From Prorocentrum cordatum (taxonomy: Eukaryota > Sar > Dinophyceae > Prorocentrales > Prorocentraceae): a DNA stretch of 64,000 nucleotides. The stretch lies in the NCBI GenBank assembly GCA_963575745.1, contig CAUYUJ010004302.1:396743-460742 (forward strand), read 5' to 3'. The notes below the pieces were generated by a model that was not told the DNA's origin, ran no database searches, and worked only from the letters and a program-made list of their open reading frames with translations. The position numbers were made by a program, and so were the translations under genes. Below are positions 51,735-63,714 of the stretch, one piece after another; positions within the stretch are counted from its first letter, which is position 1, and every line of letters begins with the position of its first letter.

Positions 51735-51924
51735 GATGGGCGCGTGCGTCCCTCGTGGGCCACCGAGGCGAGCACCCTCCTCCCCGTGGGCTCCGCCAGC
51801 CCGTCGGCGCTCCTGGTCCTGCTGGGCCCAGGCGACCGTCTCCGCCCAGAGCGCGGCCGCGAGGAGCCTCACGTCGCCGTCTGCTGGAGGCGCTGGCTCT
51901 GGGATCGGGCGGTTTCTTGCCTTG

Positions 51925-52078
51925 GGTCGGGCCGATCCCCCTACGGGGGGGAGCTTGGGCAAAAAGTTAAACATGCTCAACAAATACACCCAACATGCGC
52001 AAAACCAGTCGAACAATACTCCCCAGTCTATGTTGCTATCATTCCTGAATATCCATCCTGCAGAGGGACAAGCTCGAC
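51925..52078. mobile_element. AT-rich MITE, copy 4
   Basis: Left end GGTCGGGCCGATCCCCCTAC, right end CTGCAGAGGGACAAGCTCGAC, right flank TTA (52079-52081), left flank TTG. Interior ACAAATACACCCAACATGCG. Confidence 0.75.
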
Positions 52079-52081
52079 TTA

Positions 52082-52639
52082 ATTCTTGCCCCGGGCTGTG
52101 AGGCACCGTGCCATCATGGGAAACGCCGAGCATGACAAAAGACCGCTCGCACACTTAAGAGCCGCGCCTGGGCGGCGCATCGGCCAAAGAGGCACTACAT
52201 GCACATGTCCGGGAGCGGCTACTGTGCCTCGGAGCTCGACCACCGGCAACCAATGTGCAAATGGCGCGCGAGGGTGGTCAGCAGCGCTCGCGTGCAGGAG
52301 GGGGCGGGCAGGAGGGAGAGAGAAGGGCGGAGATGAGTGAGGGCGGGGGCGAGCAGGAGGATGAACGAACAGCACGCGCTCAAACCTACAGGGATGAGGA
52401 CCGGGGGGAAGGGCAAGGCGATGAGTGCGTCATGGGTATGGTTGCAAACTATGGGCGCCGGGCCGGGACACCCATCCGACGGCACGCGCTCATAAGCTCT
52501 TCCGCGGGAAATTCATCCCGAGAACTCCGGGGGTCGCATGGGTATGAATGCTGGTGCTCACCCGATACAAAACAAAAACCTTTCGCGTCTCCACCACCAC
52601 TATCGGGAGGCGCCAGGGAAGGTCCTCCTGATGGTGCGG
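52082..52639. other. No gene supported
   Basis: Mixed-composition sequence without coding bias on either strand, repeats or recognisable sites. Confidence 0.35.
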
Positions 52640-52700
52640 TCCCCCTCCCCCTCAGAAATCGTGGGGGGTAGGGGTAGGGTTCGCCTGTGGCCCCCTAGGA
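52640..52700. repeat. Second copy of the 3548-3607 sequence
   Basis: CCCTCCCCCTCAGAAATCGT followed by GGGGGGTAGGGGTAGGG and GTGGCCCCCTAGGA, as at 3548-3607, lacking the left hairpin arm. Confidence 0.8.
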
Positions 52701-52795
52701 ATGCTTCGGGGGGAACTGCTGCCCGTCTGTACACCCACTCTTTCCGTACCCATGGCGATCCTCCCGACCCGCCTCCTCCTCGTCCTCCTTGCTCC

Positions 52796-52934
52796 GAGGA
52801 GGAGGAGGAGGAGGAGGAGGAGGAGGAGGGGGGGGAGGAGGAGGGGGATAAGGAGGAGGAGGAGGAGGGGGAGGAGGAGGAGGAGGAGGAGGAGGAGGAG
52901 GAGGAGGACGAGGAGGAGGAGGAGGAGGAGGAGG
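52796..52934. repeat. GGA microsatellite
   Basis: Interrupted GGA. Downstream (53010-53150) is an AT-rich stretch with repeated TTTTTAATA words and no gene. Confidence 0.93.
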
Positions 52935-53284
52935 CCCCCAACAGCCCCCTTGCTGCGGCCTCTCTGCCGCCTCGGGCGGCGGGCGGCCCTCTCACCTGAA
53001 GAAGGCAAGTGCAAGGCAATTCTTAATACATAGGAGTTGTGTTTTTAATATAAGAGTTCTAGTACACGATTAATATAAGAATACATGTATGCATCAACTC
53101 ATCGTTGTTTTTAATACTGAATCCCTGCATTTTTAACACATGATCCGCACGCGGAGCATGTATGAAAAACGGCACTGTAAGTTCTCCACGGGGGGCGTGC
53201 GGCGACCTTACGGCCTAACACGGGGCCAGGACGAGGAGAACGTCGGGTGGAGATAGATCGAGGCTCTCTGAGATCCGGCCGCTC

Positions 53285-53447
53285 TTCGGGAGCGGCCAAG
53301 AGGGGGGTGTCCAAGAGGGGGGGGTGCAAGGACGGGGGGCCAGGGACGTAATAAAAGAAGAAGAGGCGCCATGACATCTGGGGAAATATCATGGCCCACG
53401 CCATGATATCCACCCCCTCCTAGTCATCACCCTCCCTCTTTTCCGCC
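53285..53447. repeat. Dispersed repeat, copy 2 of 37203-37391
   Basis: Shares GGGAGCGGCCAAGAGG, CCAGGGACGTA, AAGAGGCGCCATGA and GGGGAAATATCATG with the first copy. Confidence 0.75.
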
Positions 53448-54845
53448 ACCGACCTCTGGCGGATGTTTCGGGCGCAGCGGCCCTGTCAGAGCCTTCCGGA
53501 ACGGATTTCTCCTCGCCCTGGCCCCGACCGAAGACCTGCCCGTGTGGCCCTGTCGGCTCCACGCGATCTTGGGGGCCAAGCTCCGGGGTACACGATGGGG
53601 GAGGAGGTGCGCGTCCATCCTCGTGGGGGGTGCGTCTGCACAATTCACTTGGGGTGCATGCGCGAGGTCGCCGTCTTTTCTCCTCGGCCCTTTCTTCATC
53701 TGGCGCGAACTTGGGGACTGCTGGCGAGAAGTCGCCCGTGACCTCAAGGGGTGGGCGTGCACGCAGAGGGTCATGCTCGAACAAGGAAGCCAAGCGCTCC
53801 TTCCGGCCCAGCCGGCAGCACCTCCGAGATGACGCTGCGCCACAGGCGGCCCCATGAGGAGGTGCGTGGCCCGGAGCTGTCGTCCCACATGCTGCCGCGC
53901 CGCGGGCCCTGCCCGGCCAGACTTGCTTGCCGTGCTTCCCTGTTCGCAGAAAAATGATTAGCAATAAAAGGACCCCGAACCCTTGGGGAGGGGACCTCAG
54001 TTAGGAGAGCCAACAACAATTCAGGATAAAGGCTCTGTTCTGCAGATGTGTTGACACAAACCGCACAGATCGATCAGCCCTAATGTAAAGACGGGGACCT
54101 CAGTGAGGCTACGTCTTCATCGTGTTACATGGTTAGGGTTTCTTTCATCCTCGATGAAGCAAGATCCCTCGACAACCTCGACGACCACGAACACCTCGGC
54201 AACCTCGAGGATCACGACCACAAGCACGACGACGAGGATCCTGACCAAGCCCACGACCACCTGACCACGACCACGCCTCACGCTCACGCCACACAACATG
54301 TTCCAGCCAGGCTTGGAATCCGAGCCTCATTACGAGTTCCGATCTGGCAAGAGCCGGCGATGGTGAGGCAAAGGGATGCGTCTGTCCACACGCGACCCTG
54401 CTGGTGCTCGAGCACCGCCTCACTCGAGGCTGTGCACGGCCGCTGCCCACAAACAGCCTGCCAATCCAAGGCGCCCCCTTTCTCCGTCCTCCGTCCTCCT
54501 TTTTGTCGCCTCCGCAAGAGTAGGCGCATGGAGAGTGAAAGGACGTGGACGAGAAGCAGAGGCCGAAAGGAGGAAGGAGTGAGGAAAGGGAGGGTAATGA
54601 CGATGGGCAAGATGAGTAGCACATGTTGTATGAGCAGCAATAAGCCAACGACATGACCAGTCTCAGTCGGAAAGGACATCATCACCAGTTCCTTTTTTGA
54701 AATTACAGATTTGTGCCAAAGACGACGCAAGCAAGGTGAAGTGCATATGCAACCCTACTGCGAAAAACACGTCACATGTGAGCGGACATACTCGTAACAT
54801 CTATTCTCGCACAGAACTAATCATGAATCACCCTTGTCATGGGTG
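53448..54845. other. No gene supported
   Basis: 54165-54290 is a degenerate GACGACCACGA-type repeat (CTCGACAACCTCGACGACC). GACCTCAG-GAGG words repeat at 53990 and 54090. The remaining frames show no product. Confidence 0.35.
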
Positions 54846-55171
54846 TTACAGCTGCACCTGACAGTACACTTGCTGGCGGCCGTAGGGATCTACAGTGCTA
54901 GTAGCAGTGGCAGTGGCAAACTCATACCACTTAGGTGTTTTTAACCACAGTGCCGGCAGTGTCAGCAGCAATGGCATCAGCAATAGGAAGAGAACGAGAT
55001 AGGGGACAGTGAGGACGGAAACGATGACTGGGGACGGGTATCCTGAGCCACAGCAGGCTCCTCTGGCGACCAGACGCGGCTGTTCAGCCTGTCGAGGAAG
55101 CCGCGCCACAGGCCCACCTCTGGAAACTGCCCCAGCACCACCTTATCAGCAAGGAAAAGGAGGCAGCACAA
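54846..55171 (-). pseudogene. Membrane-protein exon or remnant, frameshifted
   Basis: Minus-strand frame 1 (55171-55030) reads FLADKVVLGQFPEVGLWRGF and LNSRVWSPEEPAVAQDTRP. Frame 2 (about 55055-54846) continues with the hydrophobic span VIVSVLTVPYLVLFLLLMPL and then LKTPKWYEFATATATSTVDP. After VYCQ the coding strand reads CAG-GTGCAG, a possible splice donor, so the stop just beyond may be intronic. The frames meet near CAGGATACCCGTCCCCAG. Function unknown. It resembles the 5.5-7.9 kb gene only in being a membrane protein. Confidence 0.45.
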
Positions 55172-55618
55172 TAAGGAGGGGGAGGTCTACAAAAGGAGAG
55201 AAAAGGAGGGAACGGAGGATAGGGAGAACGCGGTTTGCGTTAGCAGCGACACCTCTTCTGCGGCTGATCATCTAACGTTGTATTTGAGGAGATCCAGCGA
55301 GGCGGTAGCGCCATGGACACGGCACGCCAGGCTTAAAATCCGTCGTCTCGTTCGCAAAGTGTTGGTGTCACCGCATACCTCGCGAACCGTGAGTTCCCTG
55401 GGAGCGGCACGACACATGGCATGTCAGATTTGGTAGGTAGCAGCGCGCCAGAAGGCGACGAAAGTGAGTGCACACCACTCGCCGCGAACAAGCGCGCACG
55501 GTGTTCGGACACGTATGGGTGCAGGCCCATGAGGGCAGGTGCCGACGCGTCCTCCTGCAGACCCAGCCCACGGGCACCACCAGCAACTGCAAGCGCCCCT
55601 CCCCTCCCCCCAGCCACA

Positions 55619-55678
55619 CAGAGGAGGAGGAGGAGGAGGAGGAGGAGGAAGAGGGGAGGAGGAGGAGGAGGAGGAGGC
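55619..55678. repeat. GGA microsatellite
   Basis: Short GGA array. It is followed by partial copies of the GCGACACGC hairpin repeat (55745-55830, 55990-56070) and a GAGGCCCGTGAAGGCCCC segment similar to the 119-745 foldback arms (56110-56200). Confidence 0.85.
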
Positions 55679-56814
55679 TTCGAGGTCGTGGGGTCTTGCG
55701 GTCAGGCCCTGCTGCATAGCACGTCGCACCAACGGCCCCGGCGACACGCTGCGCCCCGCGGGTGGGGGCGTGTCGCTCTCCGCTCCGCGGGGCTGCGAGC
55801 TCCGAAACGCTCGGGACATTGAAGCCACAATGAATACAGTGGGGGTGTTGACCTAAGGAACTCCAAATAAGGAATGAGGCCCCTTTCTCCCATAAGTTGA
55901 ACTTCGATTTCCCATGGGAAACCTCCGGAAAACCGAAGGCAAACTGCAGAACAATCAAGGAACACCGAGCCCCTCCCCAACGAAAAGGGTTTCTTCTTCA
56001 GGGCCCCGACTGTAACGCGCCGCGCCGAAGCATGATGGGCCAGAACTGGCGGAACGACGCGCTTCCCAACATATCCCGACCGTAACAACGTGGACCCCCG
56101 CGAGATCCTCATAGCCTTTCCACGGGACCGGTGTCTCTTCCCGAGCTATCTTCTGACGGTCAGGAGGCCCGTGAAGGCCCCAGACGCCGAAGAGTGTCAA
56201 ACACCTCCCCAGAACATGTTTTTTCCCACAACGACTGGACGTGGGGTGAGGCCGCCTTCTACGGGACCCTATAGCCCGTTCTGTCGGGCCCGCCTCGGCC
56301 CGGCTGCGGCGGCCCTCGCCAGGCAGAAGCCGCGCGGTCGACTGTTGCGGGCCGCGCGGCCGCCGGCGCGCCCCCGCGCGGCGAGGACGCACGTGGGCGA
56401 GCCCACTGCGCCAGCCATGCCGCCGCCGCGGCGGCCAGTGGGACCAACGCTGGCGCCGCGCCGGCTGCGCTGCACGCTCGCAGCGCAGTGGGGGCGCTCC
56501 TGGACGAGCAGCGCGGCGTCCTTCGCGATGATTGCCGCGGCCTCCTGGAGCGCCAAATGCTCAACGCAGGCCACGTTCTGGACTGAGCCGGTGGGGCTGC
56601 TGGTCTGGACGTAGTCTGCCATGCACGCTCAATGCCACTGCGCGCGGGCTGCAAGTAGGCCTGGATGCTGCGGAGAGAGCAGAGCGCCTCGCTCGCACTC
56701 GCGTGAGCCAGGCGCGACGTGTTCTTAGAGGGCCACGGCACGGTCGCAGAGGAGCCTTGCGTTATTGCCAGGATCCCAGCGCCGAAATCTACACTCGAAC
56801 ACGCCGTCGACGTT

Positions 56815-56975
56815 CTCGACGCCAATGACCAAGGTCCTGGTCGTTGCAGTTCTGGCGGTGGTCGTCGCGGTCCTGGTGGTGCGCCAAGATCTAGTGGTCG
56901 TCGCGGCTGGAACTGGGGATCGTCATTGGCCTCGAGCCGCGCCAGGCATTGGTGATCGTCGCAATCCTGGTGGTG
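56815..56975. repeat. GGTCGTCGCGG-type degenerate repeat
   Basis: GGTCCTGGTCGTTGCAG, GGTCGTCGCGGTCCTGG and GGTCGTCGCGGCTGG words at roughly 25-30 base spacing. 56230-56810 is GC-rich with no supported gene. Confidence 0.5.
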
Positions 56976-57075
56976 CACTGTGCAGGTGTCCACGTTGTGC
57001 CTGATTGCCTCGAATAGGGCCGACGCGATGGCGGCCTTGGCGCGAAGCTAGCCCAGGCGCCACTCGAGTGGCCGC

Positions 57076-57790
57076 TCACGCTGCGGTTCCCTGTTGGAAG
57101 CGCCGAAGGCCTGCAACGCCTCCTTCTCGGACAGGGTGACGATCGTGTGCGCCCCGTGCGGCATCGGCCGCCTGCCCGAGCCTGGCGCGCGACTCGCGTT
57201 CCAGGTCGTCGCGGCGGTGCAGCTCCATCCCCTCCCTCGCCCTGGCGCTGTCCACCTGCTTGCGCGCCAAGACCGTCGTCATGGCCTCCACCGCGAACGA
57301 TTCAAGGGCGAGTTCTGAAGGCGTCAGTTTGCGCACCTGCACCAGCAGAGGGGGTCGCCAGGCTCTCTTCGCAGGGGAAGGCCGCGTCCCGGCCGCGCTC
57401 GCGCATCTCCTCGCTCCTGACGGGCAAGTCCTCGTCGAACCACTTCCCGCCCGAGCCGAGCAGCTCCTCCACCTATCTGCCCGCCTCCCAACGCGCCTCC
57501 CTGCTCTTCAGCCCCTCGCCACTCTCCTTGATGTCCTCTGCGGCACGGGCCTCCGAGTCGGCTTCCTGTTGTCCCTGGGGCTCGTGCTGTATCCCCACAC
57601 CCTTTGTGTGTTCGCTGGCTTCTTCACCACCTGGCACAGCAACATGTCGGCACGGCCCTTCGTGCCGACGTCCCTCTCCTCGGCATCCTCGACACTCGAC
57701 AGCATCACCTCCTCTCGCCCATCCCGCTTCGTCAGAGACTCAGCGTGCTTGCTCATGGCCACCACCTGGCGCTCAGTGCAGCGTCACTGC
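57076..57790 (-). pseudogene. Charged, coiled-coil-like coding remnant on the minus strand
   Basis: Minus-strand segments look coding in successive frames: SKHAESLTKRDGREEVMLSS and GRADMLLCQVVKKPANTQRV (about 57765-57600), then QGQQEADSEARAAEDIKESG and VEELLGSGGKWFDEDLPVRS in a second frame (about 57590-57420), then TPSELALESFAVEAMTTVLA (about 57320-57250) in another. An in-frame stop lies between the second pair. Either introns are hidden or the gene has decayed. No family is recognised. Confidence 0.4.
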
Positions 57791-57984
57791 CTCGCTGCCG
57801 GCCCTGATCGAATCGCCATCGATCTGGTGCGGCTGAAATGACTGATATCCGCGGAGCCAATTTAGTCAGGGTCGCGGCGCTCGAAGGAGAGCGAGCCACA
57901 CGCGGCGATGAGGGCGAACGCCGCGATGAGCCGCGCTATCGCATCTCGGGCTGGAAGTGCGGAGTCTTGTCTCCGATGGCGGCA

Positions 57985-58100
57985 AGGGTGTATGTGTGTG
58001 TGTGTTTGTGTTTGTGTGTGTGTCAGCAGAGACTTGAAAAACAAGGCTACGGAGGAAAAGGAGGAGGAGGAAGACGACGACGACGACGACGACGACGACC
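57985..58100. repeat. GT and GAC microsatellites
   Basis: GTGTGTGTTTGTGTTTGTG (57988-58022) and GACGACGACGACG (58072-58099). Confidence 0.9.
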
Positions 58101-58447
58101 TGTACAAAAAAACAAGCGGGGGACGGAGGCGCAAACGGTGAACGAAGACGCAGATCCATTCGCGAGGGTGCGGAAGCGCGCGCGAAGGGGGGCTCGATGA
58201 GGGATGAGGAACGAGGAAAATGGTAAGGATGAGAAAACGCTAGAAAAAAAAACATGCAGGAGGACGGGGTGGTGAAGGGAAACGGAGGGGAGAACATGGG
58301 AGGAGACACGAATACACGAATAGGAGGATAGGGACAAAAGAGGAAGAGGGCGAGAAACCTGATGATACGAGAAGGCGCAACACCAGGTCTTGCTGCTACG
58401 CTTCCGCTCCCCTGATCAACGCGCCTTCCCCGCAGTCGTACAGAACC

Positions 58448-58600
58448 CGACAGCGGCCGCTGCTGGGCAGGCGGCTCGTGTGCCAAATGGACAACATCCG
58501 CGGCGACGCTGACAGCGACTGCTGCTCCAAATTGGCAGGAACTGTGGTTGGCCGTCCACACAGTTGGTCCGTACCCACTTTGATCGTATCGACTGACCAA
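58448..58600. repeat. Diverged copy of the 14280-14420 foldback core
   Basis: CGACAGCGGCCGCTGCTGGG, then GCAGGCGGCTCGTGTGCC, CAAATGGACA and GACAGCGACTGCTGCTCC match the 14.3-kb element core. The long inverted ends are not recognisable. Confidence 0.6.
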
Positions 58601-59249
58601 TCCACTCACTCTGTTTAACCCGCGACCAGCCCTCCCACACCACTGACCAGCATCATAAGGTAACCCTGCCACGCCAATGACCCCTTCCCCCGCAAAGCGC
58701 AAACGTTTGCCCCCGCCCCTTCCCTGCGGATGCTGCCAAAGGTTGCCCTGGCTGGATGGTGCGCCCAGGATGTGCAAGGAAGCTCCCATGGCTTCCAGTG
58801 GCCCTATCGCGAGGCCAGGGGGCTCCGCGGGGCTTCAAACTGGAGCGGAAAGCTTGGAGCCGTTCTGGGCCAGGGCCGCCTCTCACCGCGCCCGTCGAGC
58901 GCCAGCGCCTGCAGCAGAGTGAGGCCACCGCAGGCCGTCGCTGGCCCGAGGGAGCAGCTGCCCGAGACGAGGCCCGACCACGCGTCGAGGAGGAACCGAG
59001 GGGCACCTGCAGACGACATGGAGGAGGCAGAGAAGGATGGATCAGGGCGATGCGCAAACGGCACGCCCCCGAAGCCATCGGAGCGATCGGCTACAGCTCA
59101 CGACGAGGTCCTGGAGGCCCAGGCGGCGCCGCAAAGAAGGGCCCGGCAGGCCCAGAAAGGGGGCCCAACCGGCCCCCCCTGGGCCCGTCGAGGCCCTCTC
59201 GGGGGGGTTGCCCCACCCGTGTCAGTTACTTGGTGCCAGCTGCTGAAGA

Positions 59250-59620
59250 TCGGAATCTTTGGACGTGGGGCAGCCGCGGGACAAGCGCGGGGGCAACCCC
59301 GGGCAACCACGCGACAAGCACGGGCCCACACAACAACCGCGCGAGAGCCGCAGGGCAGTCACCAGAAGACCACGCGACAGTCCCAGAACAAGTGTGGGCA
59401 GAACACGGGACAACCGCCGCAAGTCAACCGCGGACAACCGCGATACCACCGCGAGGCAACAGCGAAGCAAAGTGGCGCGACGCCAGTCGGGACACCCTGG
59501 CTCAACCACTGGACACAGTCTCGCACACGCAGCACCGCCCCGCCCGGACGCGCGACACGAGCACGTTCTCGAAAACGATTTCCTGGCTGCGGTGTAAGTC
59601 TCGTGTCGGTATCTCTCCCC
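59250..59620. repeat. Diverged minisatellite plus conserved block
   Basis: 59260-59520 is a degenerate run of CGGGACAACC and CCACGCGACAA words. It is followed at 59525-59620 by CACGCAGCACCGCCCCGCCC and AAAACGATTTCCTGG, a diverged version of the 41512-41690 block, in the same order. Open frames over 58730-59880 are not supported as genes. Confidence 0.55.
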
Positions 59621-60007
59621 GACCTCCGAAACAGAACCTTTTCGGAAGTACGCGCGGATTCCTTGGATCGGCGCTGGACCCCCATTACTGGCGCGCGGAG
59701 CGCTCCAGGCGCCGCCAAGGGGGACCTTGCGCCGATCCAAGAAACACGCGTGGACCTCAAAGAGTTTATGTGTGTGCCGCTTGGTTATCGCAATCTTCTT
59801 GACAAAAAGAACGGGGTGGGGATTGATCCATGTTCACCGCCCAAAAGATCGACCCTCGGGGACCTCGGCAGGCGATAGATACATAAATATATATACGTAT
59901 ACATATGGATGAAATCCCCCAGTGACTCAGCATAACCAAATCCACCGACTGCCGAAACTCCCGAAGATCATTCCCCCAGGCGGTGGTGATGGATAAACCC
60001 AGACCTC

Positions 60008-60531
60008 GGAAGAGGGGACGGAGGAGGAGAGGGAGGATGAGGAGAAGTAACAGAAGGAGGAGAAGGAGGAGGAAGAGGAGGAGCAGGAGCAAGGAGGAGG
60101 AGGAGGAGGAGGAGGAGAGGGGAGGAGGAAAGGAGGGAGGATAATAAGGAGGAGGACAAGGAGGAGGAGGAGGAGGAGGAGGAGGAGGAGGAGGAGGGGA
60201 GGAGGCGGGAGGGAGGAGGCGGGAGGAGAGAGGAGGGAGGAGGGAGGGAGCAGGAGGAGGAGGAGAAGAGGAGGAGGAAGGAGGCGGGAGGAGGAGGAGC
60301 AGGAGGAACAAGAGGAGGAGGAGGATGGAGGAGGATGGGGAGGAGAGGGCGGAGGAGGAGGGAGGAGGAGGCGGGAGGAGGAGGAGGAGGAGGAGGAGGA
60401 GGCGGAGGAGGAGGAGGAGGAGGAGGAGGAGGAGGAGGAGGAGGAGGAGGAGGAGGAGGAGGAGGGAGGGAGGAGGAGGAGGAGGAGGAGGAGGAGGAGG
60501 CAGGAGAGGAGGAGGCGGAGGCCCTCCGGGG
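60008..60531. repeat. Long interrupted GGA array
   Basis: GGA with AGGCGGGAGG and AAGG variants. A second pure GGA run is at 60640-60712, after a unique segment (60532-60639). Confidence 0.93.
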
Positions 60532-60712
60532 GAGCGCCTGCCACGCGCCGCGCACGCAGCCGTCGAAGCGCGCGGCCTCGGCCTGGCGGCGGCGCCGCCG
60601 CTGGGCCGAGACCCAGGCCGGCAGAGCTCGGGGGTCCCAAGAGGAGGAGGAGGAGGAGGAGGAGGAGGAGGAGGAGGAGGAGGAGGAGGAGGAGGAGGAG
60701 GAGGAGGAGGAG

Positions 60713-63420
60713 CCGTGTCGTGACCGCGCGGCGACCTCGGACCCGAGGGGTCCAAAGGGGGCTTCTGTAGGGAGCCCACAGAGGACGTACGCGCCCAGCT
60801 ATGTACATGAACGCGGCCCCTCGATCCGCGAGACCGGCCGCGTCATACGCACATTTGCGCAATGCGTACTCTCGAAACCAGCGTGGATTCATGTACATGT
60901 ACGTGCTTCTTTCGCTCCTGATTCTGGGGAGGGAGTTCTCCTCACAGCCCCCTCGGGGAGCCTCGGCACCTCGCCAAAACAGAGGGTGCGAAGCCCCTGG
61001 GGGACCCCTCCTGGAAAACCCCCTCTCCCCCAAAAAACCCTTTGGAACCCTCCGGTCGGACCCCGCACTGCCGCGCTGGCGAAGGGCCGGGCGGGCGTGG
61101 GACGAAGAAGCGTGGAGCCTCTGAGGCCGGAGGCCGTCCTGTGTGGTAGCAGCGTGGCCCCACACGTGATCAAAAACGGGCCTCACGCGAGACGGCACAG
61201 CGACCTTGCGCCGCAGCCTACGCGGGCCGCCAGCGCGGCACGCTACATTGGAAACGAGGGCAGCTTACGCGCGAGCTTACGCGGGCAGCGTACGCGCCAA
61301 TGTCGGCGAAGACGACCCCGTTTTTTTTGCGTCGCTCATATCGCATGGAAGTCTACATCGGCACGTGCGAGCGCCCTCGCGTAGAGGCCATGCAGCCACG
61401 AAGCACGGGCGCGTGGCGCAGCCTGTCGGGGGCCAGGCTGCTGGTTCCTCAGCAGCCGCCCCCGAGAGACCCCACCGCACGGTCCGCACCGGTCGTGGGA
61501 CCTCAGCTGGCCCCGTCGCTCGAGACGTCCTCGGAGAACGACACAAGTCCCAAAGCAGGCCGGCGACGCCGCATCCACACGGACTTACCACACGGTGTGG
61601 TTACCACCCCATCTGCGAAACAAGGTAAGGCGACACCAACACCACCAGGGCGAGGAGATGCGAGGAGCAAGGGGGATCTCCCTGGTGGTGTGCTCCCCCC
61701 ACTCGCTCGAGACATTCCCAGCCTCCAGCTCGGGGAGGCATCGTGGACCTCCTTCGTGGAGGTGGCCTCCCTTTTGGTGTTGGTGTGGCTTCTCCTCCCT
61801 CCGACATCTCGGGGCCCCCAAGGAACGGCAGGGGGAAAGAACGCCAGAGGGTGGGGAGAAATAGAGATTTAAATCTCCGCCGATATGTTGTTTCAAACCG
61901 GGCGTTTGTCCTCGATGTTGGCCCCTGGGAGACATAATCTGGCCCTGGGGCTGTCAAAAACTGATCTGGGTCGAAAAACAAGCGGGACAGGGGTCGTGAC
62001 CTCATGGCCAAGGAAACCGCAGCCGAGGAACGGGAAGCGAAGCGCCTACGATATTCACATGCGCTGATACAGCTTGCTGTACGACATCTGATCACCTTTC
62101 GTGCATGTTTGGGATTCCTACTTTCAGTGAAACACTTAGCTAAAGGGCATCACGACGCATGTGCATGAATCGGGCATATATGAGGCGAACTTCGCGCTGT
62201 GATTTTCCCTGCACCCGTGGCCCTGTTGAGAGTATCACCTAGCTCCCCCGTCACCCGCGCCCTCACCTCCCCCTTCCTACGTGCGCGCTAGAGCCCTTTG
62301 CCGACGAAGCGCGTTCCAGCAGCCCACGGCGTGCGCTCCAGTATTGTAATTTTCAACCGAGCGAAAGTGTTCCAGCAAATCGGTCACAATTCATGACAAG
62401 GGCGTGACGTCACCGTCGCGGTCGGCGCCGCTGGCGCTGTTTCGTCGCCGCAATTGTCGTCGCCGTCGCTGCGCTCGCCGATGCCGCCGTCGCCCACGCC
62501 GTCGGTGTCGACGCCGTGGCCGTGGCCACCCTCACTATCGCCGTCGCCGTCGCCGCCGCCACCCCCACCTCGGGATACCCTCATTCAACACACCACCCTG
62601 GTCCGCAGGAGCTTCACTAAATAAATGGGCGCGAACTCGGTGCACCAACGTTGTTGCGCAATCACAACGACTGTATCTCCGAACAAACGGCCCACGAAAA
62701 GCGGACCGCGCGCTACAGAATGGAATTCGACCTCATAGATCCACATGCACATACATAGCACCGCGTCCCCCCCCCCCGATCTTGCGAGGGCCTTCCACAT
62801 AATCACAGAATCGTTTCCAATTGTCAGTGGAACGCAGCGTCCACTGGGCAAACGGCCACGGGCCTCAGGAACGTGCTGGTGTATCCCCCACGCGGATAGA
62901 ATTTCGACGCAACAACCGACCTGACAGGACAGGTGTGCTTATACACAGGGACGGCGGGACAGGTTGTTACATACACCACATGGACGGGCCGATCACGAAT
63001 GTACCACAATGGCGGGGCAGGCCAACGGATACGCCAATAACGCCCAGAGCAAACGTACCAATGTACTCACGCACGCTTGGGCCCAGCGCCCACCCAGGAG
63101 GGACGGGATGGGTGGGGGGAGCGGGAGGAGGGGGGGGGAGATGGACGGGATGGAAAAGGGGATAAGGGAGGGACCTGGGAGGAACGACCAAGAGAAGGGA
63201 GATATCATATCCGCGCGGGCGAGGTACAGGTGGTTAGCGTTTCACGTTGGGAAATACATCTTTGTGTAAGGATGGTCACAGGGATGTGTTGCACTGTGCA
63301 TGCGTCACCAGCACCTTCGTCGTCGCCATTGTCGTCGTCGCCGCTGGCGTCGTCGTCGGCGCCGTCGTTGGCGCCGTCCCCGCCAACCTCGCCGTCGCCG
63401 TCGCCGCGGTCTTGCCAGAC
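60713..63420. other. No gene supported; several short inverted repeats
   Basis: 61230-61300 has repeated TTACGCGCGAGC and TTACGCGGGCAGCG words. 61880-62010 resembles the foldback arms of 119-745. 62400-62575 and 63300-63410 are GTCGCCGTCGCC-rich low complexity. CATGTACATG palindromes occur at 60790-60900. Confidence 0.4.
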
Positions 63421-63422
63421 AT

Positions 63423-63690
63423 TCTCAACAGCATGTTCTCATGCACCCCTTGCCGAGGGAGCAGAGCTTGGAAACGATTATTGTGTCGACCGCAAGTGTT
63501 CTGACCGTTTCGTCTGAGACATCCTCTGAATCTGAAAATCGGAAGCGCCCTTCGCCTAGATCGCGGCGTCACGGTCCAAAGCACTGCTTCGCTCAAGCAG
63601 ATGACCATAACAGTCTGTATAGTTAAACAAGGGGCGTACATGGTTTCCCATACGATTATTACAAAAGCCGGCTTCGCCTGTGACATCCTC
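63423..63690 (-). CDS. Possible C-terminal exon(s) of a membrane protein
   Basis: Minus-strand frame 63686-63560 encodes a hydrophobic span (AFVIIVWETMYAPCLTIQTV, then MVICLSEAVLWTV). A second frame (63560-63423) reads FSDSEDVSDETVRTLAVDTI and ends LGKGCMRTCC before TGA. The two frames would need an intron or a one-base change to join. The acidic tail after a membrane span, ending in cysteines, is plausible for a membrane protein C-terminus. Low certainty. Confidence 0.35.
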
Positions 63691-63714
63691 GCAAAATCGT
63701 GACCCTGCGCACAT

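Noticed and set aside
57147-57836. 229-codon plus-strand frame opposite the charged minus-strand remnant
   Set aside because: Composition (Ser/Pro/Arg-rich) is that of an antisense shadow; the minus strand gives the more protein-like reading.
58730-59878. 382-codon plus-strand open frame
   Set aside because: Overlaps other long frames in the same GC-rich repeat sequence, including the CGGGACAACC minisatellite; no family resemblance.
59927-61198. 423-codon minus-strand open frame
   Set aside because: Mostly Leu/Ser/Pro from the TCC array complement.
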